Positions 42,043-52,160 of a DNA stretch of 59,033 bases are shown piece by piece. The notes beneath the pieces were generated by a model. It was not told the DNA's origin. It did not search any database and worked only from the letters and a program-made list of their open reading frames with translations. The translations under genes and the position numbers were made by a program. Within the stretch, counting starts at the first letter, position 1. Each line of letters begins with the position of its first letter. This stretch comes from JAGTVG01 sp964389805 (GTDB taxonomy: Bacteria; Bacteroidota; Bacteroidia; Cytophagales; Cyclobacteriaceae), in contig CAYMFU010000177.1 of the NCBI GenBank assembly GCA_964389805.1, forward strand, positions 1-59,033, written 5' to 3'.

Positions 42043-42059
42043 AGATATAATATCAGGTT

Positions 42060-44636
42060 TTGAATAAATATTTATTTACATACATTTTCATTATTTCTGG
42101 ATTATTTCTGTGGGGGTGTTCATCTGAAAAGAAAAATTTTGCCAGCAAATCCTTCCATAATACTACCGCCAGGTATAATGCCTATTTTATTGCTAAGATA
42201 AAGATGGAGGAGGTGGAAACAGCCATAAATACCAGCCACAAGAATAATTTTAACAAATATTTGAAAGTTTTCTCGGATGTGGATTCGTCTGTAATCCGAT
42301 CTATGGATGCCCAATTGGATGATTGTATTAAGAAATCATCCATCGCCATTCAAAGACATCCGAATAGCAAGTGGGTAGATGATAGCTACGTGATCGTAGG
42401 CAAAGCAAGGTATTATCTGGCTGATTTTGTAAATGCGATTGAGACTTTTAAATATGTGAATACAAGGGGAGAAGATGATAATGCCCGACATGAAGCACTG
42501 ATCTGGCTAATGAGATCCTTCATTGATTATAATGAACCAAACAATGCCATAGCCGTATCTGATTATCTTAAAAAAGAGAAATTGAACAAGGATAACCAGG
42601 AACTTCTGACATTGACCAGGGCTTATTTTTATCAGCAGAGTGAAGATTTCGATAATATGCTGGATTATCTTGTCGAAGTTGCACCGGAGCTTTCGAAGAA
42701 AGAAAATGTGGCTAGAATTAATTTTATAATAGCTCAGGTGTACCAGGAAAAAGGGATGGATGAGGAGGCATATAAATACTATCATCAGTGTTTAAAAAGC
42801 AATCCTGACTATGAATTGTACTTTTATTCCAGATTGAATAGCGCCCAGGTTTCCGCTTTGGGAGATGATGGAGATATAAAAAAGATCAGAAAATACTTCA
42901 AAAAACTTCTTAAAGACAGCAAGAACCTTGAATTCCGGGATAAGATCTATTATGAAATGGCAAATTTTGAACTAAAGCAGGATAATTATGATCAGGCCAT
43001 TGAATATTACAAAAATTCTGTTTCAACCAGTGTTCGAAACCAGAGGCAAAAATCATATTCCTATTTGAAGTTAGGTGAGATATATTATGACCATTTTAAA
43101 GATTATGAAATAGCTAAAAATTACTATGATAGTACAGTGGCTATTTTACCCAATGATGATGAATTGTATGAATCTGTTTCTGAACGGCATGTGATTCTTA
43201 CAAATTTCGTTGAACAGATCAATATCATTCATTTACAGGATAGTTTGCTTGGATTATCTGATATGGATACAACAAGTTTATATGCATATTTAGATGAGGT
43301 AATTGAGGAAAAACATAGAAAAGCAGAGGAAGAAGCAGAAAAACTGAAAAAGGCCCAAAAATCGGAATCATATGCTCAAACAAATATATATGATCCATCT
43401 ATGGCCAACCGGAATACCGCTTCTTCTGCCACAGGATCGGAATGGTACTTCTACAGTAGTTCGGCAGTAAGCATGGGTCAATCTGAATTCCGGCGCAACT
43501 GGGGTAATATAGAATTGGCTGACAACTGGCGGAGATCAAATAAATCTCAGGCAGTTCCGTTTGATGATGCAGCCATTCAGCAAGATATAACTGAAGTTCA
43601 GGACAGTCTCCCTGTGGATGATGGCCTAAGCAAAATAGTCGAACGTGATAATATGCTGGCTACTATTCCATTTACTGAAGAAGCGAAACAAGCATCCTTG
43701 AATATGATTGAAGAAGCCACATACACGCTTGGTAAGATCTATAATTTCGATCTTGAAGAAAAAGATAATGCGGCAGAAACTTATGAGAATTTTTTGGATA
43801 GATTTAATAATTCCGAGCATAAACCTGAGGTGCTGTATTTACTTTATCTCGTATATAAAGACTTGGAGAATTCTAAATATGAAGAAGTAGGGAACGAACT
43901 GGTACTACTGTTTCCAAACACAACTTTTGCAAAATTGGTATTGAATCCAAACTATGAAGAAGAAAGCGATATTGCAAGCGAGAAGTTGAAACAATATTAT
44001 AAAATCGCCTATGAACTTTATGAAATTGACAGCCTGGACAGTGCTTTGTATATAATCGATGAGGGTATGACGAAATACCCCGATAATAGTTTTTCGGATA
44101 ATATGAAATTATTGCAGATCATGGTTTGGGGCAAAACAGATGGATTTTATAAGTATCAATACGAATTGAAACAGTTTGAAAGTCAATACCCTGAAAGCGA
44201 GCTTATTGATTTTGTAAATCATCTGATCACTTCTTCAGATGATTACCAGCAAGACCTACAGCAAAGGAATGTTCAATACATAAAATACTTTGAACAAATA
44301 CATTTCTTTGTGCTTCTATATCCGTCAGGAAACCAGTTATCAGACGAAATACCTAAAATGATTGACCAATATAATGAACAAAACTTTCAGGATGGGGATC
44401 TGAAAACCGGGAATCTCATACTTAATGACGATTATTCCATGGTTTTAATTAATGAATTCGGCAATAAAGCAGATGCCGAAGCTTATTATCAAGTAATCAA
44501 TGGGGATGATTCGCCGTTAACTGAATATAGCAGCTATAAATTGTATAATTTTGTGATAACTAAAGATAATTTTCAAATATTGTATCAGACCAAAGGATTA
44601 CAGGAATATTTGAATTTTTTCGAAAAGAATTATTAA
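42060..44636 (+). CDS. porW: PorW/SprE-type T9SS TPR lipoprotein
   Basis: An 858-residue TPR lipoprotein. The start must be TTG at 42060, because the only in-frame codons before it run back to a stop at 42048. A lipobox LWGC gives Cys20, followed by the family segment KSFHNTTARYNAYFIAKIKMEEVE. Many TPR-like helices fill 50-420 (repeats around SKWVDDSYVIVGKARYYLADF and RDKIYYEMANFELKQDNYDQAIEYYKNS), then a low-complexity linker (430-530) and further TPRs to the end. In other Bacteroidota PorW/SprE is an outer membrane lipoprotein essential for T9SS function. It is followed 3 bp later by the PBP gene. Confidence 0.88.
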   Translation: MNKYLFTYIFIISGLFLWGCSSEKKNFASKSFHNTTARYNAYFIAKIKMEEVETAINTSHKNNFNKYLKVFSDVDSSVIRSMDAQLDDCIKKSSIAIQRHPNSKWVDDSYVIVGKARYYLADFVNAIETFKYVNTRGEDDNARHEALIWLMRSFIDYNEPNNAIAVSDYLKKEKLNKDNQELLTLTRAYFYQQSEDFDNMLDYLVEVAPELSKKENVARINFIIAQVYQEKGMDEEAYKYYHQCLKSNPDYELYFYSRLNSAQVSALGDDGDIKKIRKYFKKLLKDSKNLEFRDKIYYEMANFELKQDNYDQAIEYYKNSVSTSVRNQRQKSYSYLKLGEIYYDHFKDYEIAKNYYDSTVAILPNDDELYESVSERHVILTNFVEQINIIHLQDSLLGLSDMDTTSLYAYLDEVIEEKHRKAEEEAEKLKKAQKSESYAQTNIYDPSMANRNTASSATGSEWYFYSSSAVSMGQSEFRRNWGNIELADNWRRSNKSQAVPFDDAAIQQDITEVQDSLPVDDGLSKIVERDNMLATIPFTEEAKQASLNMIEEATYTLGKIYNFDLEEKDNAAETYENFLDRFNNSEHKPEVLYLLYLVYKDLENSKYEEVGNELVLLFPNTTFAKLVLNPNYEEESDIASEKLKQYYKIAYELYEIDSLDSALYIIDEGMTKYPDNSFSDNMKLLQIMVWGKTDGFYKYQYELKQFESQYPESELIDFVNHLITSSDDYQQDLQQRNVQYIKYFEQIHFFVLLYPSGNQLSDEIPKMIDQYNEQNFQDGDLKTGNLILNDDYSMVLINEFGNKADAEAYYQVINGDDSPLTEYSSYKLYNFVITKDNFQILYQTKGLQEYLNFFEKNY

Positions 44637-44639
44637 TAG

Positions 44640-46934
44640 ATGTCTTCAAACGATAAAAAAAGTAAACACATCAAGCGCCTGACCCAGTGGATCTGGGGAC
44701 TGTTTTTATTTGGAATTATATTCGGCATTTTGTTCATAATATCCATTAGAATAAATCTGGGTAACCTTTATGGTGATTTTCCCTCCTATCGGAGTTTGGA
44801 GAATCCAGAAAGTGAATTGTCATCCCTGTTGTTTAGTGCAGATAATGTTTTGCTTGGTTCATATTATAGAAAGAACCGAAGCCAGATTGAATACAAGGAC
44901 CTTTCTCCTGATCTTGTGAACACCCTGGTGTTTACTGAAGATTACAGGTTTTATAATCATTCAGGAATTTCTTTCCCAGATCTCGTTAGGGTGGCTATTA
45001 AAACCATTATCCTTCAACAGGCAGATGCAGGAGGAGGAAGTACCATCACACAGCAACTGGCCAAAAACCTGTTCAAAACACGTACAGATCTGAACGACGG
45101 CAAATTGAATAACGTCCCTTTATTAGGCATGTTGATCATTAAGATAAAAGAAATGATCATGGCAGTGGAATTAGAAAAGAATTTCACAAAAAAGGAGATC
45201 CTGGCGATGTTTTTGAATACTATTGAATTCGGAGGTAATTCGTATGGAATAAAGGTGGCTACTCAAACCTTTTTTAATAAGACCCCGGCTGAGATTAATT
45301 ATCAGGAAGCTGCTTGTCTTGTGGCCATGGTCAACAAACCAACCAGGTTCAATCCTGTGCGCAACCCGGAAGTAGCATTGGAAAAGAGAAATCAGATTCT
45401 CCGGAAGATCACAAACTATGATATTTTAACTCCCGCAGAGGCAGATTCGATAACACTATTACCGATTGAATTAAATTATAAAGTAGATAGTCATAACGAA
45501 GGAATGGCAACCTATTTCAGGTCATATATCAGAGACTACCTCATGGACTGGTGTGATGATAATGGGCATGACCTCTGGGAGGATGGGCTAAGGATATATA
45601 CTACCATCGATAGCCGGGTTCAACAGTATGCAGAGATTGCTGTAAAAGAGCACATGAAATATCTTCAGGAAATGTTTCTGGACCAGTGGGGAAACAGAAA
45701 TCCCTGGGTAGATGACAATGGCAGGGAATTGAGGGGCTATGTCGACAACGCCATTAAAAGGACGAGCAGGTATAGGGAACTGGTTAATAAATATGGGGGG
45801 AATTCTGACTCGGTGGGTATCATTTTACGTACACCGTACAAAATGAAAGTGTTTTCATGGAATGGAGAAATAGATACGGTATTGAGTCCTATTGATTCCT
45901 TGAAATACTTTAAGAAATTCCTTAATTGTGGATTTATGGCAATGCACCCTCATAGCGGTCAGATCTTAGCCTGGGTTGGTGGAATCAATCATAAATATTT
46001 CAAATATGATCATGTAAAGCAGGGAACCCGGCAACCTGGTTCTACTTTCAAACCCATCGTTTATGCTGCAGCTATTGCCAATGGCTATTCTCCTTGCTAT
46101 GAAGTAGTTGATGCACCGGTAACCTTCAGCTTACCGGGACAAGTACCACCTACTTATACACCGCCGAATGCTACAGGAAAATATACCGGAGAAAGAATGA
46201 CCATCAGAAAAGCCATGGCTAGTTCTGTTAATTCAATAACAGCATATGTGATGAAGAGTATAGGCGCCCAGAATGTAGTCAGTTATGGTAAAAGGCTGGG
46301 TATTTCAACGTTGCTTGATCCGGTCCCGTCTCTATGCCTTGGTACCAGTGATGTAAACCTGTATGACATGCTTGGAGCCTACAGTACCTTCGTGAATGAG
46401 GGTATATACACCGAACCCTATTTCATTACGCGAATTGAAGATAAGACAGGAAAAGTGCTTCAGGAATTTCCGGCAAGAACGAAGGAAGCTATAAACGCAG
46501 AAACCGCCTATTTGATGATTCATATGCTGAAGGGAGCTACAGAAGAGGTGGGTGGAACAGCCCAGGGTATAGGCATGGATATCCGGGAAGGAAATGAAAT
46601 AGGTGGAAAAACTGGCACGACCAACAATGCATCTGATGGCTGGTTCATTGGAGTGACCGAAAATCTGGTGGCCGGTGCCTGGGTTGGAGGGGATGACAGA
46701 AGCATACATTTCAGCAGCTGGTACAATGGTCAGGGTGCAAGAACAGCCAGGCCAATCTGGGAAAATTTTATGCGGGCCGTTTATGAAGATGAAGAAGTAG
46801 GCATTGAAAAAGGCCGCTTCAAACAACCTAAAAGAAAATTATCTATAGAAATTGATTGTAATGAATATAGCACTTCGAATACAGATGAACTGGATTCATT
46901 ACAGATTGATGTCAACGAAGACGATATTTTCTAA
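44640..46934 (+). CDS. Class A penicillin-binding protein (PBP1A type)
   Basis: A 764-residue bifunctional peptidoglycan synthase. One N-terminal membrane helix (about 16-38) is followed by the GT51 glycosyltransferase with EDYRFYNHSG (about 100) and GGGSTITQQLAKN. The transpeptidase has the serine motif STFK (in PGSTFKPIVYAA), SVN (in MASSVNSITAYV) and KTGT (in GGKTGTTNNASDGWF). All catalytic residues are present. It extends and cross-links glycan strands. It shares a transcript with porW (3-bp gap) and uvrC (14-bp gap), linking secretion and wall synthesis by position. Confidence 0.95.
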   Translation: MSSNDKKSKHIKRLTQWIWGLFLFGIIFGILFIISIRINLGNLYGDFPSYRSLENPESELSSLLFSADNVLLGSYYRKNRSQIEYKDLSPDLVNTLVFTEDYRFYNHSGISFPDLVRVAIKTIILQQADAGGGSTITQQLAKNLFKTRTDLNDGKLNNVPLLGMLIIKIKEMIMAVELEKNFTKKEILAMFLNTIEFGGNSYGIKVATQTFFNKTPAEINYQEAACLVAMVNKPTRFNPVRNPEVALEKRNQILRKITNYDILTPAEADSITLLPIELNYKVDSHNEGMATYFRSYIRDYLMDWCDDNGHDLWEDGLRIYTTIDSRVQQYAEIAVKEHMKYLQEMFLDQWGNRNPWVDDNGRELRGYVDNAIKRTSRYRELVNKYGGNSDSVGIILRTPYKMKVFSWNGEIDTVLSPIDSLKYFKKFLNCGFMAMHPHSGQILAWVGGINHKYFKYDHVKQGTRQPGSTFKPIVYAAAIANGYSPCYEVVDAPVTFSLPGQVPPTYTPPNATGKYTGERMTIRKAMASSVNSITAYVMKSIGAQNVVSYGKRLGISTLLDPVPSLCLGTSDVNLYDMLGAYSTFVNEGIYTEPYFITRIEDKTGKVLQEFPARTKEAINAETAYLMIHMLKGATEEVGGTAQGIGMDIREGNEIGGKTGTTNNASDGWFIGVTENLVAGAWVGGDDRSIHFSSWYNGQGARTARPIWENFMRAVYEDEEVGIEKGRFKQPKRKLSIEIDCNEYSTSNTDELDSLQIDVNEDDIF

Positions 46935-46948
46935 GAGAAGGAAAATAG

Positions 46949-48742
46949 ATGGAAAAATCACTATTTTCTCCTGATGACGTAAAAAAACTACCCAATAAGC
47001 CTGGAATATATAAATTCTATTCAGCCGAATTGAAGATCCTGTATGTTGGGAAGGCAAAAGACCTCCGAAAAAGAGTAGCTTCTTATTTTCATGGAAATGT
47101 GTTTAAAGGAAAAAAAACACAAAGGTTGATCAACGAAATACGGCAGATCGAGATCACTATTGTCAATTCGGAATTCGACGCCATTCTTTTAGAAAATACG
47201 CTGATAAAGGAGCATCAGCCAAAATATAATATTCTTCTTAAAGACGATAAATCCTTTCCATTTATTCTTGTGACCAAGGAAAGGTTCCCGAGGGTTATTT
47301 CTACAAGAAACATGGATCCCAGCAAAGGCCAATATTTTGGACCATATGCGAGTGTACGGGCCATGAACAATGTGCTGGATTTGATTCGCAATCTTTATTA
47401 TGTTAGAACCTGCAAATACCTTTTGACTGAAAGCAATATCAATAAACAGAAATATAAGGTTTGTCTTGAATATCATATCGGAAAATGTAAGGCGCCTTGT
47501 ATTGGATTGCAGTCAGAGGATGAATATACCTCAGAAATGAAATATGTCCTCAATATATTAAAAGGCAATCTTAAACCTGTCAGAGATTATTTTAAACATC
47601 AAATGAAAGCCTACTCAGAGGACCTGGAATATGAAAAGGCAGAAGAGGCAAAACAAAGATTGTTATTGGTAGATAAGTTTCAGTCCAGGTCCGTTGTTGT
47701 AAATCCGAATATTACCAATGTGGATGTATTCAGCATAGTTTCAGATGATGAGCGTTCATATATCAATTATTTGAAGATATACAATGGGGCAATCAACCAG
47801 ACGATGAACCTTGAAGTTAAAAAGAGGCTGGAGGAAACGGATCCAGAAATTCTGGAATTATGGATTGTTGAATTAAGAAAAAAATTTCAAAGCACTTCCA
47901 GTGACATATATTCAAATATATCAGTCCCCGGTTACCCGGGTATAAAAGTTCTTGTTCCAAAAAAAGGTGATAAGAGAAAAATTGTAGAACTATCTCTTAA
48001 GAATGCGCTTTATTATAAAAAAGAAAAGAATACAACTGAACCTAAGGTCACGAGGAATGATAAGATCCTGCTTCAACTGCAGGAAGACCTGCAATTGAAA
48101 TCCCTGCCCAAACACATTGAATGCTTTGATAATTCCAATATCCAGGGATATGATCCTGTGGCTTCGTTGGTCTGCTTTAAGAATGGCAGACCTTCCAAGA
48201 AGGACTATCGTAAGTTTAACATTAAATCAGTGGTTGGGCCTGACGATTTCGCATCAATGCACGAAATTGTGTTCAGAAGATACAAACGTATGATGGAGGA
48301 AAATGGTCATATACCTGATCTCATAGTAATTGACGGTGGCAAAGGACAATTAAATGCTGCTATAAAAGCATTAAATGAGCTAAATCTATATGGTTCAATA
48401 CCGGTAATTGGCATTGCCAAAAGGCTGGAAGAGATCTACTTTCCTTATGATGATATTCCTTTGTTCATAGAAAAGAAATCAACGACATTAAAGCTTCTTC
48501 AACAGATTCGAAATGAAGCACATCGGTTTGCAATAACTTTTCATAGGGATAAGCGATCAAAGACTTCCCTGAAAAGCCGGCTTGACAACATTCCAGGGAT
48601 TGGTCCCAAAACAAGAACAGTACTTCTGTCTCATTTTAAATCAGTGGAAAATATAATCAATGCTTCACATAGAGAAATAGCTTCTGTTGTAGGATCCAAC
48701 AAGGCCACCCTCTTAGCAGATCGTCTAAAAAAAAGAGGTTGA
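46949..48742 (+). CDS. uvrC: Excinuclease ABC subunit C
   Basis: A 597-residue UvrC. The N-terminal GIY-YIG nuclease has PGIYKFYSAELKILYVGKAKDLRKRV (about 19-44). A UVR helix pair follows (EDLEYEKAEEAKQRLLLV, about 228-245), then the RNase-H-like nuclease (IECFDNSNIQGYDPVASLVCF and DLIVIDGGKGQLNAA), and a C-terminal HhH pair (LDNIPGIGPKTRTVLLSHF). It makes both incisions in nucleotide excision repair with UvrA and UvrB. The last codons (KKRG and stop) are encoded by the terminator of the opposite gld operon. Confidence 0.97.
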   Translation: MEKSLFSPDDVKKLPNKPGIYKFYSAELKILYVGKAKDLRKRVASYFHGNVFKGKKTQRLINEIRQIEITIVNSEFDAILLENTLIKEHQPKYNILLKDDKSFPFILVTKERFPRVISTRNMDPSKGQYFGPYASVRAMNNVLDLIRNLYYVRTCKYLLTESNINKQKYKVCLEYHIGKCKAPCIGLQSEDEYTSEMKYVLNILKGNLKPVRDYFKHQMKAYSEDLEYEKAEEAKQRLLLVDKFQSRSVVVNPNITNVDVFSIVSDDERSYINYLKIYNGAINQTMNLEVKKRLEETDPEILELWIVELRKKFQSTSSDIYSNISVPGYPGIKVLVPKKGDKRKIVELSLKNALYYKKEKNTTEPKVTRNDKILLQLQEDLQLKSLPKHIECFDNSNIQGYDPVASLVCFKNGRPSKKDYRKFNIKSVVGPDDFASMHEIVFRRYKRMMEENGHIPDLIVIDGGKGQLNAAIKALNELNLYGSIPVIGIAKRLEEIYFPYDDIPLFIEKKSTTLKLLQQIRNEAHRFAITFHRDKRSKTSLKSRLDNIPGIGPKTRTVLLSHFKSVENIINASHREIASVVGSNKATLLADRLKKRG

Positions 48743-48760
48743 CATTAAATGCCAACCTCT
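48727..48760 (-). terminator. Terminator of the gld operon, overlapping the uvrC end
   Basis: On the minus strand a 12-bp stem (48734-48760; AGAGGTTGGCAT with ATGTCAACCTCT; one G-U pair, 3-nt loop) is followed by eight U. It starts 23 nt after the gldN stop. On the plus strand the same pair is A-C and no U-tract follows, so it acts for the minus strand. The uvrC stop (48740-48742) lies inside the stem. Confidence 0.88.
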
Positions 48761-48783
48761 CTGGTAATCAAAAAACCTTTCTA

Positions 48784-49638
48784 TTAATATTCCCAAAGAT
48801 CACTCTCATACTCAGCCAGTTGATATTCTTTCTGCTGAGATAAATACAGGGCAAGTTGTGGATCTGTAACCTGCTCCCTGATTGTCATATCCATGGGATT
48901 AGATACTTTTATAATTCTTCCATAAAACAGTCTCAGCAAAAATGCATCTGCCAGATTCCTGCTTTGACCAGGATTTTGAGGGTTATACCATATGGCTATC
49001 TCAGGATTTAACCTGAAAACCTTCTCTGCTTCTACGTAATCGAAAGAAGCAACTGGTTCCCTAATCCCAGTATTTATGTCTGTATAATACAGTGTTAACG
49101 TTTTAATGTGATAGTACATCCTTGACCGTATTTTATCAAAGAAAGCTTCTTCTTTGATCTCAAGGATATCGATCTCTGTCGGATCCCTGGCAAATGCCGT
49201 TTGGGTGGTTACACCCTGGCTCCCCCAGACATCATCACCAGCATCTTGTGCCCATGGATCTCCGCCTTCCGCTTCATCTGAAGCGGGCTCATCCCAGCCA
49301 TTACCTCCGCTACTGCTCCATGAATCTTCATCATCTCCTGTCTTCATTATCAATCTTTCTTCGAACTCCTCTTTGGTCATTCGCCTTTCAAGAGAATCAG
49401 AATGATATGGGATTAACAGTCCATCCCTGACTGCATCGATCAGGATCCTGGAAATTTCCCTGTTTCTGGCAAAAAAGGATTTGTTTATCTTTTCATTCAT
49501 ATACACACGGCGCCAAATGGTCATACGATACATTTTGTCTTCATTCGAGACAGAGTATATTGAATTACTAGGATCTTGTGCAAATCCAACTTTTGAAAAT
49601 GCCAGCACAATAATCGTTAACACAAGAATACGTTTCAT
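48784..49638 (-). CDS. gldN: Gliding motility/T9SS protein GldN
   Basis: A 284-residue periplasmic protein. A signal peptide (1-20, ending GFAQ) is followed by the GldN/PorN core, with MYRMTIWRRVYMNEKINKSFFA (about 36-57), IDAVRDGLL and, near the end, LLRLFYGRIIKVSNPMDMTIRE. With GldK/PorK it forms the periplasmic ring of the T9SS. A 42-residue acidic, Gly- and Trp-rich insert (about 101-142; Trp 107, 115, 129 and 138) separates the two halves. It is the last gene of the gldKLMN operon, 15 bp after gldM, before a strong terminator. Confidence 0.94.
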   Translation of the reverse strand: MKRILVLTIIVLAFSKVGFAQDPSNSIYSVSNEDKMYRMTIWRRVYMNEKINKSFFARNREISRILIDAVRDGLLIPYHSDSLERRMTKEEFEERLIMKTGDDEDSWSSSGGNGWDEPASDEAEGGDPWAQDAGDDVWGSQGVTTQTAFARDPTEIDILEIKEEAFFDKIRSRMYYHIKTLTLYYTDINTGIREPVASFDYVEAEKVFRLNPEIAIWYNPQNPGQSRNLADAFLLRLFYGRIIKVSNPMDMTIREQVTDPQLALYLSQQKEYQLAEYESDLWEY

Positions 49639-49653
49639 AACACCTATTTTTAA

Positions 49654-51231
49654 TTATAACAGCGTAAATTGCTTTGTTACTTTACTCATTGATACTTTTT
49701 CAGCATCATTTTTATAGTTAGCCCTCTGGACCTCAAAGATCTCTATTACAACCCGGTCTCCCTTTCTTGCAATTGATCTCCAGGAATTCAAATTAAAAGC
49801 TTCACTGGATGGTTCTTGTCTTTGTTTAATATCACCTCCTGATGCCAGTGTAATTCGCCATCTTGTGACTCTATACCGAGCCTCTTTTGGCAGGGCATTG
49901 GCAAAATCTGGATCCGGATTTGCTTTCAAAATAATTTGTCTCGGGAGAGCTTTTACAGTTACTCCTTTAGCTTCATCAATTTCCTGACGGCTTTCATTCA
50001 ACAAACTAATAGTTGGTGAAGGAACTCTTCTTACAGGAAATGTTTCAGAACCTATAAATACACCTGAACTATTCACATTTAGTTTTACTGATCTTGCACC
50101 TGTAGGAAGAACAGTAATGGAAGTTCTGTTATTAGGTTCCGGGAATACTTGTGCTCCAGTTGCACTGAAAGTTGGCACAAATTGTGTTCCCAATTGAGGA
50201 CACTGAACGTTAAGTGGATTACCACAATTCAGGTATAGTGCTTTTACAGCATCTGATGTAATCTGAAGTGTAGGTTTTACCACAATATATTCAATTTCCT
50301 CTCTGAACAAAGAGTCATTATAATTGATTTCGGCTATATAAGTTTGCTTAGATTGTCCATTTCTATCAAAGGACTTTGCAGTAGCTCTAAATTCTATTTT
50401 CCCAAAGCCATCTTCAACTGGAAGTGGGCTTCCATTTCTGAACATTTCAGGATCAACGGCTGATGATGAAGCGGCAAGAAATAGGTCCGCCTGATAATTA
50501 GTGCCGGCAGCTACATATTTCGCTTCTGGTTTCGCCATTACAAATACCTTATCGAATTTTACTTCTCCAGCCCCAACCTGTTGTGCAAGTATTTCTAAAG
50601 CTGCTTTTTCATAAGACATTACTTCAGTCTCTAATTGAGTGACAGATGCTAGTCCCGCCGCAGTTGGCGTGTTTTCAAAATACAGGGTAGAGAAGTTTTT
50701 CATTTTCTGCTCCTTGTCATTTTGAAATACCGGATCATCCCTTCCGTCCATTGCAATTTCAGGAAATTCTTGACCGAGCTGTTCACTCAGGAGTTTTGCA
50801 TAATCATTTAGCGTTTCTTTAAGCTCTATTCCTTTCTTCTTATTGATCATAAGGTTTGCAACCTTATCCTGATCTTGTATACCGACGATCTGACCTGTTT
50901 CATCTCTTCCTCCCGTTATAACAACCATTTCTTCTTTAAGGTCTTTGGTATAATTGATTATCCTTTGGGTTTCTGCTCGAATTACTTTGGCCTTTTCCAA
51001 AATAGCCGCATCAGCTTCCCTGTTTCCTCTTTCATCCACAGCATCAGATATCCTGACGATAATATTTCCATTGGAAATGTTGTTATCAAGTACTTGTTTT
51101 TCCAGACTTTTATTGATAAATATGAATCTATTCAATACTGTATTACTTACCTGCAAAGCCAGCATGGAAGTTAAAAACAAGTACATCATACCTATCATTT
51201 TCTGACGTGGAGATAGTTTTGGTTCTGCCAT
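49654..51231 (-). CDS. gldM: Gliding motility/T9SS motor protein GldM
   Basis: A 525-residue inner membrane protein. The N-terminus SPRQKMIGMMYLFLTSMLALQVS contains the single membrane helix; the rest lies in the periplasm as four domains (a helical D1 to about 220, then Ig-like D2-D4). With GldL it forms the proton-driven rotary motor that powers T9SS and gliding. The C-terminal domain contacts the GldK/GldN ring. Length and sequence are as expected for the family, with no truncation. It is 35 bp after gldL. Confidence 0.95.
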   Translation of the reverse strand: MAEPKLSPRQKMIGMMYLFLTSMLALQVSNTVLNRFIFINKSLEKQVLDNNISNGNIIVRISDAVDERGNREADAAILEKAKVIRAETQRIINYTKDLKEEMVVITGGRDETGQIVGIQDQDKVANLMINKKKGIELKETLNDYAKLLSEQLGQEFPEIAMDGRDDPVFQNDKEQKMKNFSTLYFENTPTAAGLASVTQLETEVMSYEKAALEILAQQVGAGEVKFDKVFVMAKPEAKYVAAGTNYQADLFLAASSSAVDPEMFRNGSPLPVEDGFGKIEFRATAKSFDRNGQSKQTYIAEINYNDSLFREEIEYIVVKPTLQITSDAVKALYLNCGNPLNVQCPQLGTQFVPTFSATGAQVFPEPNNRTSITVLPTGARSVKLNVNSSGVFIGSETFPVRRVPSPTISLLNESRQEIDEAKGVTVKALPRQIILKANPDPDFANALPKEARYRVTRWRITLASGGDIKQRQEPSSEAFNLNSWRSIARKGDRVVIEIFEVQRANYKNDAEKVSMSKVTKQFTLL

Positions 51232-51266
51232 AATTACTTATTTAATAATGATTATTTAATAAATTA

Positions 51267-52106
51267 TTAGGACTTCATTGCGGTTAGCATGTTGCCATAA
51301 ACCGTATTCAAATTTGCCAGGTTGGATGTAAGTTGCTTAATTTCAGACTTAAACTGCTCAGCATCCTCAGTAGCCCTAGACATACTCTCGAGAGAAGTAG
51401 TCAGGTTTGAATAGAATTTGTTCATGGCCTTGACATGGCTATTTGCATCCTGAAGCTCCAGTTCATAGACTGCATTTAATGCTTCAAGGTTTTTAGTGAC
51501 ACTTTGTACTTGTGTATGATATTCCTTGGCATTTTGTGAAGAATTGGCCATATCAGCAGTAGCTGATCTTGAAACAGTTGCCATTTCTTGCATTGCCTTA
51601 AGTGTAGTATCATAAGATCTATTGACCTCATTCATTACACCGGTAGATTGTTTTAAACTATCAGCATAATTTTTGGTAATAGATCCAACGTCACCCATAT
51701 TGTTCATCTTAGCGACATTATCGGATAATCGACTCATGCCTCTACCAAGACTTTCTACAAGTTCAGGACCAATTTTTGCCTGCTCTAACATTTTATCAAG
51801 CTTCTGAGACATCTGGTCTCCACCTTTCCCAATCCTTCGGGAAGCAGGAGCAGTTCCTTCATAATCTTCCGCCAACTCAGGATATACTTTTGACCAATCA
51901 GGATCATGATGTGGTGGCTCGAAAGCACTTAAAAAGAATATAATAGCCTCGGTTGTTAACCCAACGCCAAGCATAGCCCCGGCTCCGGGTAAGTGAAGAA
52001 TCTTGAACATGGCTCCCAAGATAACTACTGACGCTCCTATACCATATATCTTTGGCATAATGGTTTTGTACAGGAGATCGTTGAATCCGCCTTTTTTGTT
52101 GCTCAT
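51267..52106 (-). CDS. gldL: Gliding motility/T9SS motor protein GldL
   Basis: A 279-residue inner membrane motor subunit. Two membrane helices lie at about 19-38 and 44-62 (YGIGASVVILGAMFKILHL and MLGVGLTTEAIIFFLSAFE). Two Glu, E53 and E63, stand ten residues apart in and after helix 2, the same spacing as the functionally important Glu pair of the studied GldL. The rest is a cytoplasmic helical, probably coiled-coil domain. It uses the proton gradient to turn GldM. It follows gldK by 54 bp. Confidence 0.95.
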   Translation of the reverse strand: MSNKKGGFNDLLYKTIMPKIYGIGASVVILGAMFKILHLPGAGAMLGVGLTTEAIIFFLSAFEPPHHDPDWSKVYPELAEDYEGTAPASRRIGKGGDQMSQKLDKMLEQAKIGPELVESLGRGMSRLSDNVAKMNNMGDVGSITKNYADSLKQSTGVMNEVNRSYDTTLKAMQEMATVSRSATADMANSSQNAKEYHTQVQSVTKNLEALNAVYELELQDANSHVKAMNKFYSNLTTSLESMSRATEDAEQFKSEIKQLTSNLANLNTVYGNMLTAMKS

Positions 52107-52160
52107 TTTTTTAGGTTTTTTGATTAATGATTAAATTAATTTCTTTATTATTTGATATTG

